Assembly (NCBI GenBank): GCA_903832665.1
Contig: CAILCG010000016.1
Span: forward strand, 124,001 to 188,000
Source: an uncultured Methanomicrobiales archaeon
GTDB lineage: Archaea > Halobacteriota > Methanomicrobia > Methanomicrobiales > Methanospirillaceae
Reading direction: 5' to 3'
DNA length: 64,000 bases
In this document: one piece after another, positions 47,576-55,741 of the stretch
Layout of the letters: the number at the start of each line of letters is the position of its first letter
How positions within the stretch are numbered: the first letter of the stretch is position 1
Notes under the pieces: model-generated
Databases searched by the model: none
The model's input: the letters and a program-made list of their open reading frames with translations, nothing else
Told to the model about the DNA's origin: nothing
Position numbers and translations under genes: made by a program

Positions 47576-47752
47576 TGCTGCCGGCTTCAGCCTGGCAGCG
47601 GCTCCGTGCAAATTTTATTGGGAATCGCTCCCACGATCTCCAGCGGTGGGAGGAATCTCCTGCACCCGTGTTTTTAAAAATCCTGCAATAACGTCACCGG
47701 GGTTTTAGAAGAACATGGACAAAAAAGGATCGTATATCACGGTTCGCCATTC

Positions 47753-48121
47753 TCACCGGGCCTGGGTGTTTTCTTCCCAGAGCCCGAATGAGTTGCCCTC
47801 AGGGTCAACGCAGTTGGCAAGAAAACCCATTCCCGGTACTGCCATCTTCTTTGTCACGATCTTCCCCCCGAGACTTTTCACCTGCTCCATTGCATCGTCA
47901 ATGGAAGGCACCCCGAAATAATTCAATATACGCTGCGAAGGCTCCATACGCTTTCCCATACCACCCCCGATTCCCGGCGTCCCGTCCAGGTTTGTGGTTG
48001 TGATGAGGTTGTACTGCATCGCGGGAAATTCATTGAATTTCCAGCCTAAAAGGGCGGAATAGAATCTCTTCGCTCTCTCGATATCATCTGCGGGTATATC
48101 AAAATGAACAATCGTTGCCAT
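47753..48121 (-). CDS. Glyoxalase/VOC-superfamily protein
   Basis: The 122-residue protein starts MATIVHFDIPADDIERAKRF and has the paired beta-alpha-beta-beta-beta modules of vicinal oxygen chelate proteins: RFYSALLGWKF in the first module, RILNYFGVPSIDDAMEQVKS in the second, and VDPEGNSFGLWE with the C-terminal Glu ligand. The start at 48121 is preferred to one eight codons upstream because the fold begins there. Many such proteins act as glyoxalase, dioxygenase or antibiotic-binding proteins; the substrate is not known. Monocistronic. Confidence 0.9.
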   Translation of the reverse strand: MATIVHFDIPADDIERAKRFYSALLGWKFNEFPAMQYNLITTTNLDGTPGIGGGMGKRMEPSQRILNYFGVPSIDDAMEQVKSLGGKIVTKKMAVPGMGFLANCVDPEGNSFGLWEENTQAR

Positions 48122-48277
48122 TTTAAGATCTTCAAGAACCCTCATTAGGAGACAAGATAATAAAATTTTTTATTAAGGCAACAAAATCATCTTCTGCGGT
48201 AAATAAAATCATCTTCCTGGGGTAAACAAAGTCACTCATTTATGTCCCGGTACCGCCAACGATCGCAGGTAACCATC

Positions 48278-49492
48278 ATGTCAGCGTACCAAATTCTCCT
48301 CATCCTCATCGCAACCGCAGCACTCCTCGCTTGCGAGTGTACCCAACCTGCCGCATATCAGCAACCAGTCTCCGCGATACCGGCAATAACTATGACCGTC
48401 CCGACCGCTTCGGTACCGGTCGCCAGCCAGGATGGCATCAATCTTGCCTACGAAATTGAACTTGTCCAGGCAGGAAACACCACCCCCACGGTGGAAAAAA
48501 TTGAAGTCTTCGACCCGGCTACCGGAACGGTCCTCTATACCGCTGATGGAGAACTGCTCGCTGCCCTGTATCACCCGGCAGCAGTCCCGCCGCCTTCCGC
48601 TCCCGAGCTCCGGAATGGCACGGGAAAAGTCCCCCGGCCCCGTATTTCCCTCTGGTTCGTGGTCAGCCCCGGTGCCGTGCCGGACCGGCTCTCCCACCGC
48701 CTCACCCTGAACCAAACCGCTACCGGGCTACCCCTTGCAACGGTAATCGGGGCTGAAGTTGCCGTACGTAAAGATCTGACACCGGTGATTGTCGGTTTCC
48801 CGATGAAGGGCACGGGCTGGCTTGCCATGGAGACGACATCTCCTCTGACGCACCATTTCAGTGCGCAGATCACGGTAGACGGGGTAACCCGTGTTCCCCA
48901 GCGGTATGCACAGGACTGGATCCTCCTTGACCCGGTAACGGGGCTGGCAGCCGCCGGCAATGCATCGCTTGCGAGAAACTACTACGGATTTGGAAAAGAG
49001 ATATATGCCGTTGCTGACGGGACAGTCATGAGCGCCCTAGACGGACTCCCCGATATTGAAATAATATACTCCGCCCCAACACCCACCATCGAGACCCTGG
49101 CCGGGAATAACGTGATCATTGGCATAGGAAATAAGAAATACACCTGTTATGCCCATATGGTCAACGGCTCGGTCCGTGTGAAGGCCGGCGATATTGTCAA
49201 AGAAGGCCAGGTCATTGGCCTGATGGGCAACAGCGGCAACTCCGATCTCCCGCACCTCCATTTTCAGGTTGTGACGGATACCCCGTCGTTCCTGGGCGCA
49301 GAGGGCTATCCCCATGTCTACCGTTCCTTCAATGTGACCGGCAGGGTCAATGAGACCCTGGCAGGCGAAACGTTTTCGACATCATCCATGGACAGGGCAT
49401 GGTCGGACTTCGGCAGGTTTGTCACGTTCTTCCCACCGGTTCACCAGGAGAACCGGCTCGTCGAGAACAACGCCGTTGTCCGGTTCCCCTGA
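48278..49492 (+). CDS. Lipoprotein with M23 (LytM-like) peptidase fold
   Basis: The 404-residue protein has a signal peptide (MSAYQILLILIATAALLA) with Cys at the lipobox, a Thr/Pro linker, an ectodomain of about 200 residues (beta-rich, CATGTVLYTADGEL-like strands) and a C-terminal M23 module. In the module I see EIYAVADGTVMSA, YTCYAHMVNGSVRVKAGDIV, EGQVIGLMGNSGNSDLPHLH and the HLHFQV motif that supplies one zinc ligand. The upstream HxxxD motif that completes the zinc site in active enzymes is not present where expected (LARNYYGFGKEIYAV), so catalysis is doubtful. Archaea have no murein, so a non-peptidoglycan role, perhaps as a binding module, is inferred. The start at 48278 has AGGT nine bases upstream. 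Confidence 0.85.
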   Translation: MSAYQILLILIATAALLACECTQPAAYQQPVSAIPAITMTVPTASVPVASQDGINLAYEIELVQAGNTTPTVEKIEVFDPATGTVLYTADGELLAALYHPAAVPPPSAPELRNGTGKVPRPRISLWFVVSPGAVPDRLSHRLTLNQTATGLPLATVIGAEVAVRKDLTPVIVGFPMKGTGWLAMETTSPLTHHFSAQITVDGVTRVPQRYAQDWILLDPVTGLAAAGNASLARNYYGFGKEIYAVADGTVMSALDGLPDIEIIYSAPTPTIETLAGNNVIIGIGNKKYTCYAHMVNGSVRVKAGDIVKEGQVIGLMGNSGNSDLPHLHFQVVTDTPSFLGAEGYPHVYRSFNVTGRVNETLAGETFSTSSMDRAWSDFGRFVTFFPPVHQENRLVENNAVVRFP

Positions 49493-49690
49493 ATCACTCT
49501 GTTTTTTACATATTTCCGGTCCAGGAGCGGCGAGGAAAATTCCCCTGTGGATTCCCACGGCCTTTCCAGGGCTCAAAAGCCGGTAAATAAATGTTAATAC
49601 CATCTTGTCTGGGGAAGATCCTCCGAGTGTAGTCATCCTCACTGCCCCCATCACGCAATGCATAAATTGCCACCAGTTTGAGTATAATGC

Positions 49691-50950
49691 ATGGAGCTCC
49701 TACGGATCGAAAGGAATTCGCTCATCTGCCTTGCGATAATCTGTGTAATTTTTTTATCCGCAGTCCCGGTACAGGCCGCCGAAACATCGCATCCCTTCAC
49801 CGCCAATGATCTGGTAATGCTCCAGAGAGTTGGTGCACCATCCCCGTCGCCGGATGGAAGCTGGATTGTCTTTCCCCTGCGCAGTACCGATCTGGCCGGG
49901 AACCGGGGGCTCATCAGCCTCTGGATGATCCACCCCAACGGGACCGGCCAACGCCAGCTGACCTTTCCGCCGGGAAATGACGCAGATCCCTGCTGGGTGC
50001 CGGACAGTTCGGCCGTGTATTATCTCTCAACGCGTTCGGGCAGTTCCCAGGTATGGAAGATCTCCGTAGCCGGTGGAGATCCTGTGCAGGTAACGAATCT
50101 CTCCCTCGATCTCGCGAACCTGAAGTGCTCGCCGGACGCAAAGGCCCTGGCATTCACCATGGAGGTATTCCCGGGTCCCCGCTATGATGATACCGCAGCC
50201 CGCATGGAGACGATCGCCCAGCAGAATTCATCCGGGCAGATCTATGATTCCCTCCCTGTCCGTCACTGGGACACCTGGGAAGACGGGCGGCAGAACCATA
50301 TCTTCGTCATGTCCCTGTCGACCGGGATACCCTTTGATGTCATGAAGCAGATGGATGCCGACAGCCCCTCGCTGCCCTTTGGCGGTTCCGAGGAGTACAC
50401 GTTCACCCTGGACAGCGCCGGGATCGTCTTCTCCGCTGCCGATACCGGCCGGGAAGAGATGTGGAGCACCGAACACAGCCTTTACCTCACCTCCGTTGAC
50501 GGAACAGGACTGCCCGTCAATATCACCCCGGCAAACAGGGCATGGATTACCCAGCCGGCCTTCTCCCCGGACGGCAGGACGCTTGCATTCCTCGCGATGA
50601 CCCTCTCAGGGGCCCAGATCCGGCAGGCTCTCGAACAGCAATGGCAGGATCCTGTTCCCCCGCACAACCTGATCGTCTCGGGGCTTGCCTATACGTGGGA
50701 TGCAGCAAAACCTGCGGGAAGCAAAGTGACTGCGGTGACGATACACGGTCTCCCGCTCTACCCGAACTCGAGCTACACGGTCTCGACCGTCGCCTACCTT
50801 GCGCTGGGTGGTGACGGGTACACCACATTTTCCCAGGGAACCAACATGACCTATGGTCAAGGAGATATCAACGCCCTTGTGTCCTATATCGGCTCATTGC
50901 CGCAACCGGTAACTGCACCAGTTGATGGGAGAATACAGCGGATTAACTGA
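49691..50950 (+). CDS. Secreted beta-propeller protein fused to a 5'-nucleotidase C-terminal domain
   Basis: The 419-residue protein has a signal peptide (hydrophobic core residues 10-25, cleavage near VQAAE). It then has the N-terminal beta-propeller of S9 prolyl oligopeptidases/TolB-like proteins (repeated SPSPDGSWIVF, PDSSAVYYLS, FSPDGRTLAFLAM). At about residue 303 the sequence changes without a linker into a different family: TLSGAQIRQALEQQW, LIVSGLAYTWDAAKPAGSKV and LALGGDGYTTF, ending DGRIQRIN, the substrate-binding C-terminal domain of secreted 5'-nucleotidases (UshA type). The catalytic peptidase domain and the metallophosphatase domain are both missing. The reading frame crosses the junction cleanly, so this looks like a deletion-born chimera of two genes. 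Any enzymatic activity is unlikely; binding is possible. Confidence 0.8.
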   Translation: MELLRIERNSLICLAIICVIFLSAVPVQAAETSHPFTANDLVMLQRVGAPSPSPDGSWIVFPLRSTDLAGNRGLISLWMIHPNGTGQRQLTFPPGNDADPCWVPDSSAVYYLSTRSGSSQVWKISVAGGDPVQVTNLSLDLANLKCSPDAKALAFTMEVFPGPRYDDTAARMETIAQQNSSGQIYDSLPVRHWDTWEDGRQNHIFVMSLSTGIPFDVMKQMDADSPSLPFGGSEEYTFTLDSAGIVFSAADTGREEMWSTEHSLYLTSVDGTGLPVNITPANRAWITQPAFSPDGRTLAFLAMTLSGAQIRQALEQQWQDPVPPHNLIVSGLAYTWDAAKPAGSKVTAVTIHGLPLYPNSSYTVSTVAYLALGGDGYTTFSQGTNMTYGQGDINALVSYIGSLPQPVTAPVDGRIQRIN

Positions 50951-51029
50951 TGGGGATCCGTAATCAGCAACATTTTTTCCACGGGTGTTATTGGGAAATT
51001 ATTTTGGCGAGTCCGGCTCTAAAAAATCG

Positions 51030-51281
51030 GCTCTGTAGAATTCATCGTTTTCCTGTTACTTGCTAATCCTCTTCAGTATAGGTGAGGGTGACCCCCACTC
51101 CCCCCCAGAGGGGGATGCATCCCAAGGGGAGCGCCCCCTTGACCCCCCATGTCGGAAGTTCTCATCGCCTTTCTGAAGTTATCACTCAAAGGGAGAGGCC
51201 CGAATGGCGGGGGCGGAGGCACGAAGTGCGTGAACCCTCCAAGAGCGAATCCTCAATTCCCCGTAAGAATTTTCCTGAAAA
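51030..51281 (+). repeat. Dispersed MITE-like repeat family B, copy
   Basis: The left end GCTCTGTAGAATTC is well kept; the right end (AAGAATTTTCCTG) is eroded. The internal blocks CCCCAGAGGGGGATGCATCC, CAAGGGGAGCGCCCCCTTGA, GGCGGGGGCGGAGGCACGAA and GTGCGTGAACCCTCCAAGAG are intact. A 71-codon frame (51082-51297) is an effect of the repeat. Confidence 0.75.
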
Positions 51282-51339
51282 TCAAAGTTCGAAATAATCG
51301 GTTTCGGGATTTTTTCTGATTTTTCAAATTATGATACCC

Positions 51340-51515
51340 GCCGCAACTAAATGGGGCTTCCTGTACGGCGGATCAAGGACTAAAAAATAAAAATGCCCGG
51401 AAACCTCCTTGCCCCGCCGTGCCTCGGAGAGGCCCCGAGACGGGGGGTCATCATTACACTAGATCAGGGTACCGATTTTCAGGCACCTTTGGCGAACATC
51501 CCGTTCATGAGCGTG
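51340..51515 (+). repeat. Dispersed repeat family A, copy
   Basis: Contains GGAAACCTCCTTGCCCCGCC, GTGCCTCGGAGAGGCCCCGA, then GACGGGGGGTCATCATTACA and a tail CCCGTTCATGAGCG. It follows the B copy by about 60 bases, as at 44.5 kb. Confidence 0.7.
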
Positions 51516-51621
51516 TCGCCAGGGAAAATTTTCCGACTTTTCAAGCCCTGATTATTTCCGTAAAATATCAGGTTACCAGCAATTCCGTACCGGCCCGGCA
51601 TCACGAAATATACCGCGGCCC

Positions 51622-52287
51622 TCAGTGCCGGGTGCCTGAAGGTTTTTCCAGGGTCATGATATAGGAAAACCAGTTCCCGGAAAATTCCTTTTGGGTAAAT
51701 CCGGCAGCACCCGCCAACCGGGTAACGGTACTGCGGGTCTGGAAATGCGGATCGCGGATCGTCTCCTCCACAAGCAGGATGCCACCGGGCCTGAGTGCGG
51801 CAAAAAGTTCGGGCAATGCAGCATCACGGTCGGGGATCTCGCCCAGTACCGTTATCAACACAGCCCGGTCGAACTGTTCACTCCCGACTTTCCCTTCGCC
51901 AATACCTGCCTGGAGGAACCGGATATTCGTAAGGTTTGCAGCACGAGCCCGGTCCTCCACCTCCTGCAACATTCCCTCCTGGAGATCCATTGCCGTTACT
52001 TCGCCCCCGGGTCCCACAGACCGGGCTAGCGGGATGGTGAGACGGCCCGGGCCGCAGCCTGCATCCAGCACGCTCATGCCAGGCTTCACCTCAAGGAACC
52101 CGATCGTCTTGTGTGTGCGTGCGCTCACTCCGCCAGAAGACGGGGGATCCAGCAACCATTTCATCCAGACGGGGCAGGGAAGGGTGTAATGACGCGATGC
52201 AAAACGCCAGGCAAGGGAGATGATGACGACCAGCGCGATGAGAATTACCGGGATGAGCAATAGGGGGATAATGGGAGGTCCTGACAT
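51622..52287 (-). CDS. SAM-dependent methyltransferase with N-terminal membrane anchor
   Basis: From the ATG at 52287 (MSGPPIIPLL) the 221-residue protein has one transmembrane helix (residues about 5-28) followed by a class I methyltransferase domain. Motif I is VLDAGCGPGRLTIPLARSVG, then VTAMDLQEGM (motif II acid), RFLQAGIGEG, VLGEIPDRDAALPELFAALR, and GGILLVEETIRDPH in the last strands. The sequence resembles UbiE/COQ5-like and membrane-lipid methyltransferases. The membrane anchor supports a lipid or membrane-bound substrate, but the acceptor is unknown. A longer start at 52341 is open but adds a non-conserved tail. Convergent with the family A copy. Confidence 0.88.
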   Translation of the reverse strand: MSGPPIIPLLLIPVILIALVVIISLAWRFASRHYTLPCPVWMKWLLDPPSSGGVSARTHKTIGFLEVKPGMSVLDAGCGPGRLTIPLARSVGPGGEVTAMDLQEGMLQEVEDRARAANLTNIRFLQAGIGEGKVGSEQFDRAVLITVLGEIPDRDAALPELFAALRPGGILLVEETIRDPHFQTRSTVTRLAGAAGFTQKEFSGNWFSYIMTLEKPSGTRH

Positions 52288-52525
52288 AAATAGGGTGAGA
52301 TGGTGTGATGCATATATTTTTTTGATAATCCCTTGGTTCATTTTTTGGCGGAACGAGCATTACTCCTCTTTCCATCTCTGCACTCCTTCCGGCATGGTTA
52401 CGGGAAGAAACGGGCAGAGAAAAAACGGTCGTGTGCAGGCATCCGGGATGATATTGCCAGCAGAAAACCCGGCTCGGGAAAAAAGAGTCTGGAATAAATA
52501 GCACCACCATCTGAAATATAGTGAA

Positions 52526-53677
52526 ATGGCCGTCGCGGAAGCTGCCGGAACGAAAAGTGGTTCGCGACTTTTGTACGTGGATAATCTCCGGATCCTCCTG
52601 ATCTCCCTTGTCATCACCACGCACTGCTCAATCACCTACGGGGGCCCCGGCAGCTGGTACTTCCACGATCCGGGCAATGCTGCCGGAACACCGTTCATCC
52701 TGTGCATGATCGATTCGCTGAACCAGTCGTTCTTCATGGACTTTTTCGTGCTGGTCTCGGCCTATTTTATCGTGGGGCCGCTCCAGCGCAAGGGAAGGGA
52801 GCGCTTCACCCGGGACCGGCTGGTGCGGCTCGGCATCCCGCTTGCTGTCTGGCTCCTCTTCATCAACCCCCTGCTCATCCTCATCGTCAAGCTCGGCACA
52901 GGGACACTTCCCATGGATCTGGAGACTCTCCTGGACCCGGTCAACGGCCCCGCACTCGGGCCCATGTGGTTTGTCTTCTTCCTGCTCGTGGCAACCTTTG
53001 CGTACCTGCTCTGGACCGGGTTGGACCGGCCCGACCAGGCCATTGACCGGAAACCGCACTCGTTCCCCGGTATTATCTCCATCGCAGCCCTTGGACTTCT
53101 CCTCGGGATGGTCACCGCTGGAGTCCGTTTCTTCCTGCCCATAGGATCAACGTGGCTCTTCAATTTCCAGATCCCGTTTGCCCCGCAGTATCTTGCCATG
53201 TTCATCATAGGGATATACGCGGCACAGAACAACTGGTTCGACTCGATCCCCGCCCGGGTAGGCCGGGCCTGCACCGTTGCGGCCCTGCTGCTGGTCGCAG
53301 TCCAGCCGGTCATCCTGTACCTGTTCACGGATTCCGCATCAGGACTCACTCCCTTCATTGGTGGCGGGTTTCACTGGCCGGCAGTATGCTACGCGTTCTG
53401 GGAGTAGATGACAGGAGTGATGATCATCACGGCCATGCTCTGGATCTTCTCGCTCTGGTTCAACCGCGAGGGACCGGTCACCCGGGCCATGGCAGGAGAT
53501 TCCTATACCGTCTATATCATCCACCCGGTTGTACTCGTTCTCCTGTCGATGGCATTTACCGGCATTGCCATCCCCTCGCTAGCCAAGTTTGCCATCGTGC
53601 TGCCGCTGGCAATCGGCTGCACGTTTGCCCTTGCTCACGGGATCCGGGCAGTGCCCGGTGTGACAAAAGTGCTCTGA
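52526..53677 (+). CDS. Acyltransferase-3 family membrane protein with an in-frame TAG
   Basis: This polytopic membrane acyltransferase is of the type that O-acetylates surface sugars. The N-terminal part has the family start RLLYVDNLRILLISLVITTH with the catalytic-type His, FFMDFFVLVSAYFIVGP, and RDRLVRLGIPLAVWLLFINP, then about eight hydrophobic segments. A TAG at 53405-53407 falls inside the last third. Translation continues in exactly the same frame with MTGVMIITAMLW, SYTVYIIHPVVLVLLSMAFT and VTKVL, which are the expected final helices of the family. Reading through the TAG gives about 383 residues, the usual family length. Where relatives have CAG or another codon after FWE, here there is TAG. 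It is either a nonsense mutation, a sequencing error or a recoded amber codon. Confidence 0.8.
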
Positions 53678-53912
53678 TACCGGCGATGCTCCATCCGGGA
53701 GGAACCCGACGGGACCGTTGGCCCGGGTTCCTCCCCATGGATAAGTGCAAGAATTTTTTCACTCAACGACGGATTTATCCCTTTTTCTCAATAATAATCA
53801 GATGCGAGTAACCTTCCGTAACCAACCCGGCAGAGACCAGTACACTCCGGCGGGAGTGGAGGAAGGTAAGGATCGTTGGGGAGCAACGATTCCCGATCAG
53901 TGGATGTGAAGT

Positions 53913-54287
53913 ATGAGATCTGAGAAAGTGATGTTTTTCACGGAAAAAGAAGAAGAATTTGCCAATCTTCTCATTAAAATCGGGACGCAGAGAAATGTAG
54001 CCAAGGTGCTGGTTTTTCTTGCAAATATTCCCGAAGCAACGTCGCGGGCCATTGAACGGGGAACCGATCTGCGCCAGCCGGAAGTCTGTGTTGCCATGCG
54101 GCACCTGGCGGGGATGAACTGGGTTAAAAACCGGGATTTCAAGAAAGAGACCAAGGGCCGCCCCCGTAAGGTGTACCAGCTGGCAAAACCGCTCAATGAG
54201 ATCATGGACAACATCGCGAGTGAGAAGAAGAAAGAGACCAGCGCACATCTTGCCCGCGTGAAGCAATTGCGGAACTATATCAGTTGA
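53913..54287 (+). CDS. Winged-helix transcriptional regulator
   Basis: The 124-residue protein is a winged helix-turn-helix DNA-binding protein. Features are FTEKEEEFANLLIKIGTQRN (helix 1), VAKVLVFLANIPEATSRAIE (helix 2 and turn), RQPEVCVAMRHLAGMNWVKN (recognition helix), and KGRPRKVYQLAKPLNEIMDN, the beta-wing (GRPRKVY). A basic coiled C-terminus follows. This pattern is common in Methanomicrobia as small ArsR/MarR-like proteins of unknown target. The start at 53913 gives MRSEKVMFF; the Met at 53931 is also possible. It lies between the acyltransferase and tandem DUF2769 genes, with its own promoter space. Confidence 0.88.
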   Translation: MRSEKVMFFTEKEEEFANLLIKIGTQRNVAKVLVFLANIPEATSRAIERGTDLRQPEVCVAMRHLAGMNWVKNRDFKKETKGRPRKVYQLAKPLNEIMDNIASEKKKETSAHLARVKQLRNYIS

Positions 54288-54484
54288 AGATAATCTCTTT
54301 TTTTCCCGGCGAGCCGGAAAAACCCGGGAAGGATCGGACCGGTGTCCGATCCGGGGTATGATTATGCCGGTGGATGGCAGCACATTCCGGCGCTGAACCC
54401 CCCACGTGTCGGGTCTTTCGCACAGTGGAAAAACCGGGAAATAAAAAAAAAGATCTATTAACCATAAACGCACACCGGTTTTAC

Positions 54485-54733
54485 ATGTTTGAATCAGGCA
54501 ACAAACCTGTTGTTGAAGACACCGAAGAGAACCGGGCAATCTGCAGGAAGTACTGCAGGAACTGCCAGAACTACCGGAAATACTGCCTGGGTAAATTCCA
54601 GCCAACCGAACTTTTCTGCGCCTGCGGCCAGTCGTCTGTCCCGGACATGAAACTGCTCGGCTGTTACTGCACGGGCTGCGAGGTCTACACAAAGTACCAC
54701 CTCCGCGGCGGATTCTTCTGCGTCCGTCGATAA
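54485..54733 (+). CDS. DUF2769-family Cys-rich protein, copy 1
   Basis: The 82-residue protein starts at the ATG at 54485 (MFESGN), where the family homology begins; the longer upstream frame is not conserved in the second copy. It has nine Cys residues in a fixed pattern: EENRAICRKYCRNCQNY, LFCACGQSS, GCYCTGCEV and GGFFCVRR. This is the signature of DUF2769, small methanogen and archaeal proteins likely to bind zinc or an iron-sulfur cluster. The paralogue lies 215 bases downstream on the same strand. Function is unknown; redox or metal sensing is a guess from Cys pattern. Confidence 0.85.
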   Translation: MFESGNKPVVEDTEENRAICRKYCRNCQNYRKYCLGKFQPTELFCACGQSSVPDMKLLGCYCTGCEVYTKYHLRGGFFCVRR

Positions 54734-54948
54734 AAACTATCTTTTTTTCCGCATACCTCCGGCAGGATTACCGGAGGATAACCAGAATATACCGGTATTT
54801 TTCCTGCGTTGAAATGATTGCGTTTCAACAGGGCAGAGATAGTCCGGCAGTCGAAGTTCTTCCTTAAAAAAAACTATTGTCTCGGAGAAATTAAGGACCC
54901 CATGGGACAAGAAAACCTATAATCCATCATTGCCCACTAAGGATAAAT

Positions 54949-55194
54949 ATGATAAATCCTGCCAAGAATATTCCCGAAGATACGGAAGAGAACCGGCAGA
55001 TTTGCCGCAAGTACTGCACCATATGCCCGAATTACAAAACCCATCACCTGGAAAAATTCGAGCCCCCCGAGCTCTTCTGTGCCCGGGGCAAGTCCTCCTG
55101 CCTGGAGAAAAAAGAGATCAGGTGTTTCTGTCCGGGCTGCGAGATCTTCGACAAGCACCATCTCCGCATTGGTTTCTTCTGCGTGAACGGTTAG
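54949..55194 (+). CDS. DUF2769-family Cys-rich protein, copy 2
   Basis: The 81-residue protein has the same pattern as the copy at 54485: EDTEENRQICRKYCTICPNY, LFCARGKSS, RCFCPGCEI and GFFCVNG. The shared framework between the two products is strong, so they are tandem duplicates. The start ATG is at 54949, with a TATA-like sequence (GATAAATATG) close before. The gene ends in TAG. One Cys of copy 1 (CACG) reads as Arg here. Function unknown. Confidence 0.85.
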   Translation: MINPAKNIPEDTEENRQICRKYCTICPNYKTHHLEKFEPPELFCARGKSSCLEKKEIRCFCPGCEIFDKHHLRIGFFCVNG

Positions 55195-55224
55195 GCATTC
55201 ATTTTTCCGCTGAAGAAAACGCTC

Positions 55225-55356
55225 ATGAACGGGAGGTCACACCCGAAGCATAAAAATCAGGGTCACGACATACCCCCCTTCAGGGCGTCCCCGAGATACG
55301 GTCACCCTCATATACGGTGAAGAGGGCCGGCAAGTAACGGGAAAACAATGATTTCT
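55225..55356 (-). repeat. Remnants of family A and family B next to a full B copy
   Basis: Read in reverse, 55302-55356 is the left end of family B (AATCATTGTTTTCCCGTTAC, then TATATGAGGGTGAC), and 55225-55300 is a worn family A tail (CTCGGGGACGCCCTGA, GTGACCTCCCGTTCATGAGC). The complete B element starts 17 bases later in the same orientation. This suggests that B inserted beside or into an older B/A cluster. Confidence 0.5.
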
Positions 55357-55373
55357 TACGTTAGCAAAATTCT

Positions 55374-55622
55374 GCTCTGTAGAAATCCTTGCGGGGAATT
55401 GACAAGTCGCTCTTGGGGGCTCACGCACTTCGTGCTTCCGCCCCCGCCGCTCGGGCATCCCCCCATAGAGCGATAACCTCATACGGTCGATGAGAATTTC
55501 CGAAATGGGGTCAAGGGGGTAGCCCCCTTGGGATGCCTCCCCCTCTGGGGGAGAGAGGGGGTCACTCTCCTATATTCCGAAGTGACTGGCAAGTAACGGG
55601 AAATCGATGATTTCTACAGAGC
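55374..55622 (-). repeat. Dispersed MITE-like repeat family B, best-preserved copy
   Basis: The 249-bp element is bounded by a perfect 14-bp terminal inverted repeat: GCTCTGTAGAAATC at 55374-55387 and GATTTCTACAGAGC at 55609-55622. It is in reverse orientation compared with most copies. Internal blocks are complete (in reverse: CCCCAGAGGGGGAGGCATCC, CCAAGGGGGCTACCCCCTTG, GCCCGAGCGGCGGGGGCGGA). It encodes no protein. The flanking AT-rich bases on both sides are alike (AAAATTCT left, CAAATTCT three bases beyond the right end), which might be a target duplication. Confidence 0.85.
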
Positions 55623-55741
55623 CCCAAATTCTTACCGGGATCACTGAAAAATGGATCTGCGAGGGCCCTACTGGCTGACACCTCATAGTTCTGGTATCCG
55701 GGGGAGAGAGCACATACGCGTCCCTACACGGTCCCGGAGAA

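Noticed and set aside
48281-48715. Reverse-strand frames over the M23 lipoprotein and neighbouring genes
   Set aside because: They are antisense shadows of a well-supported gene with signal peptide and domain motifs.
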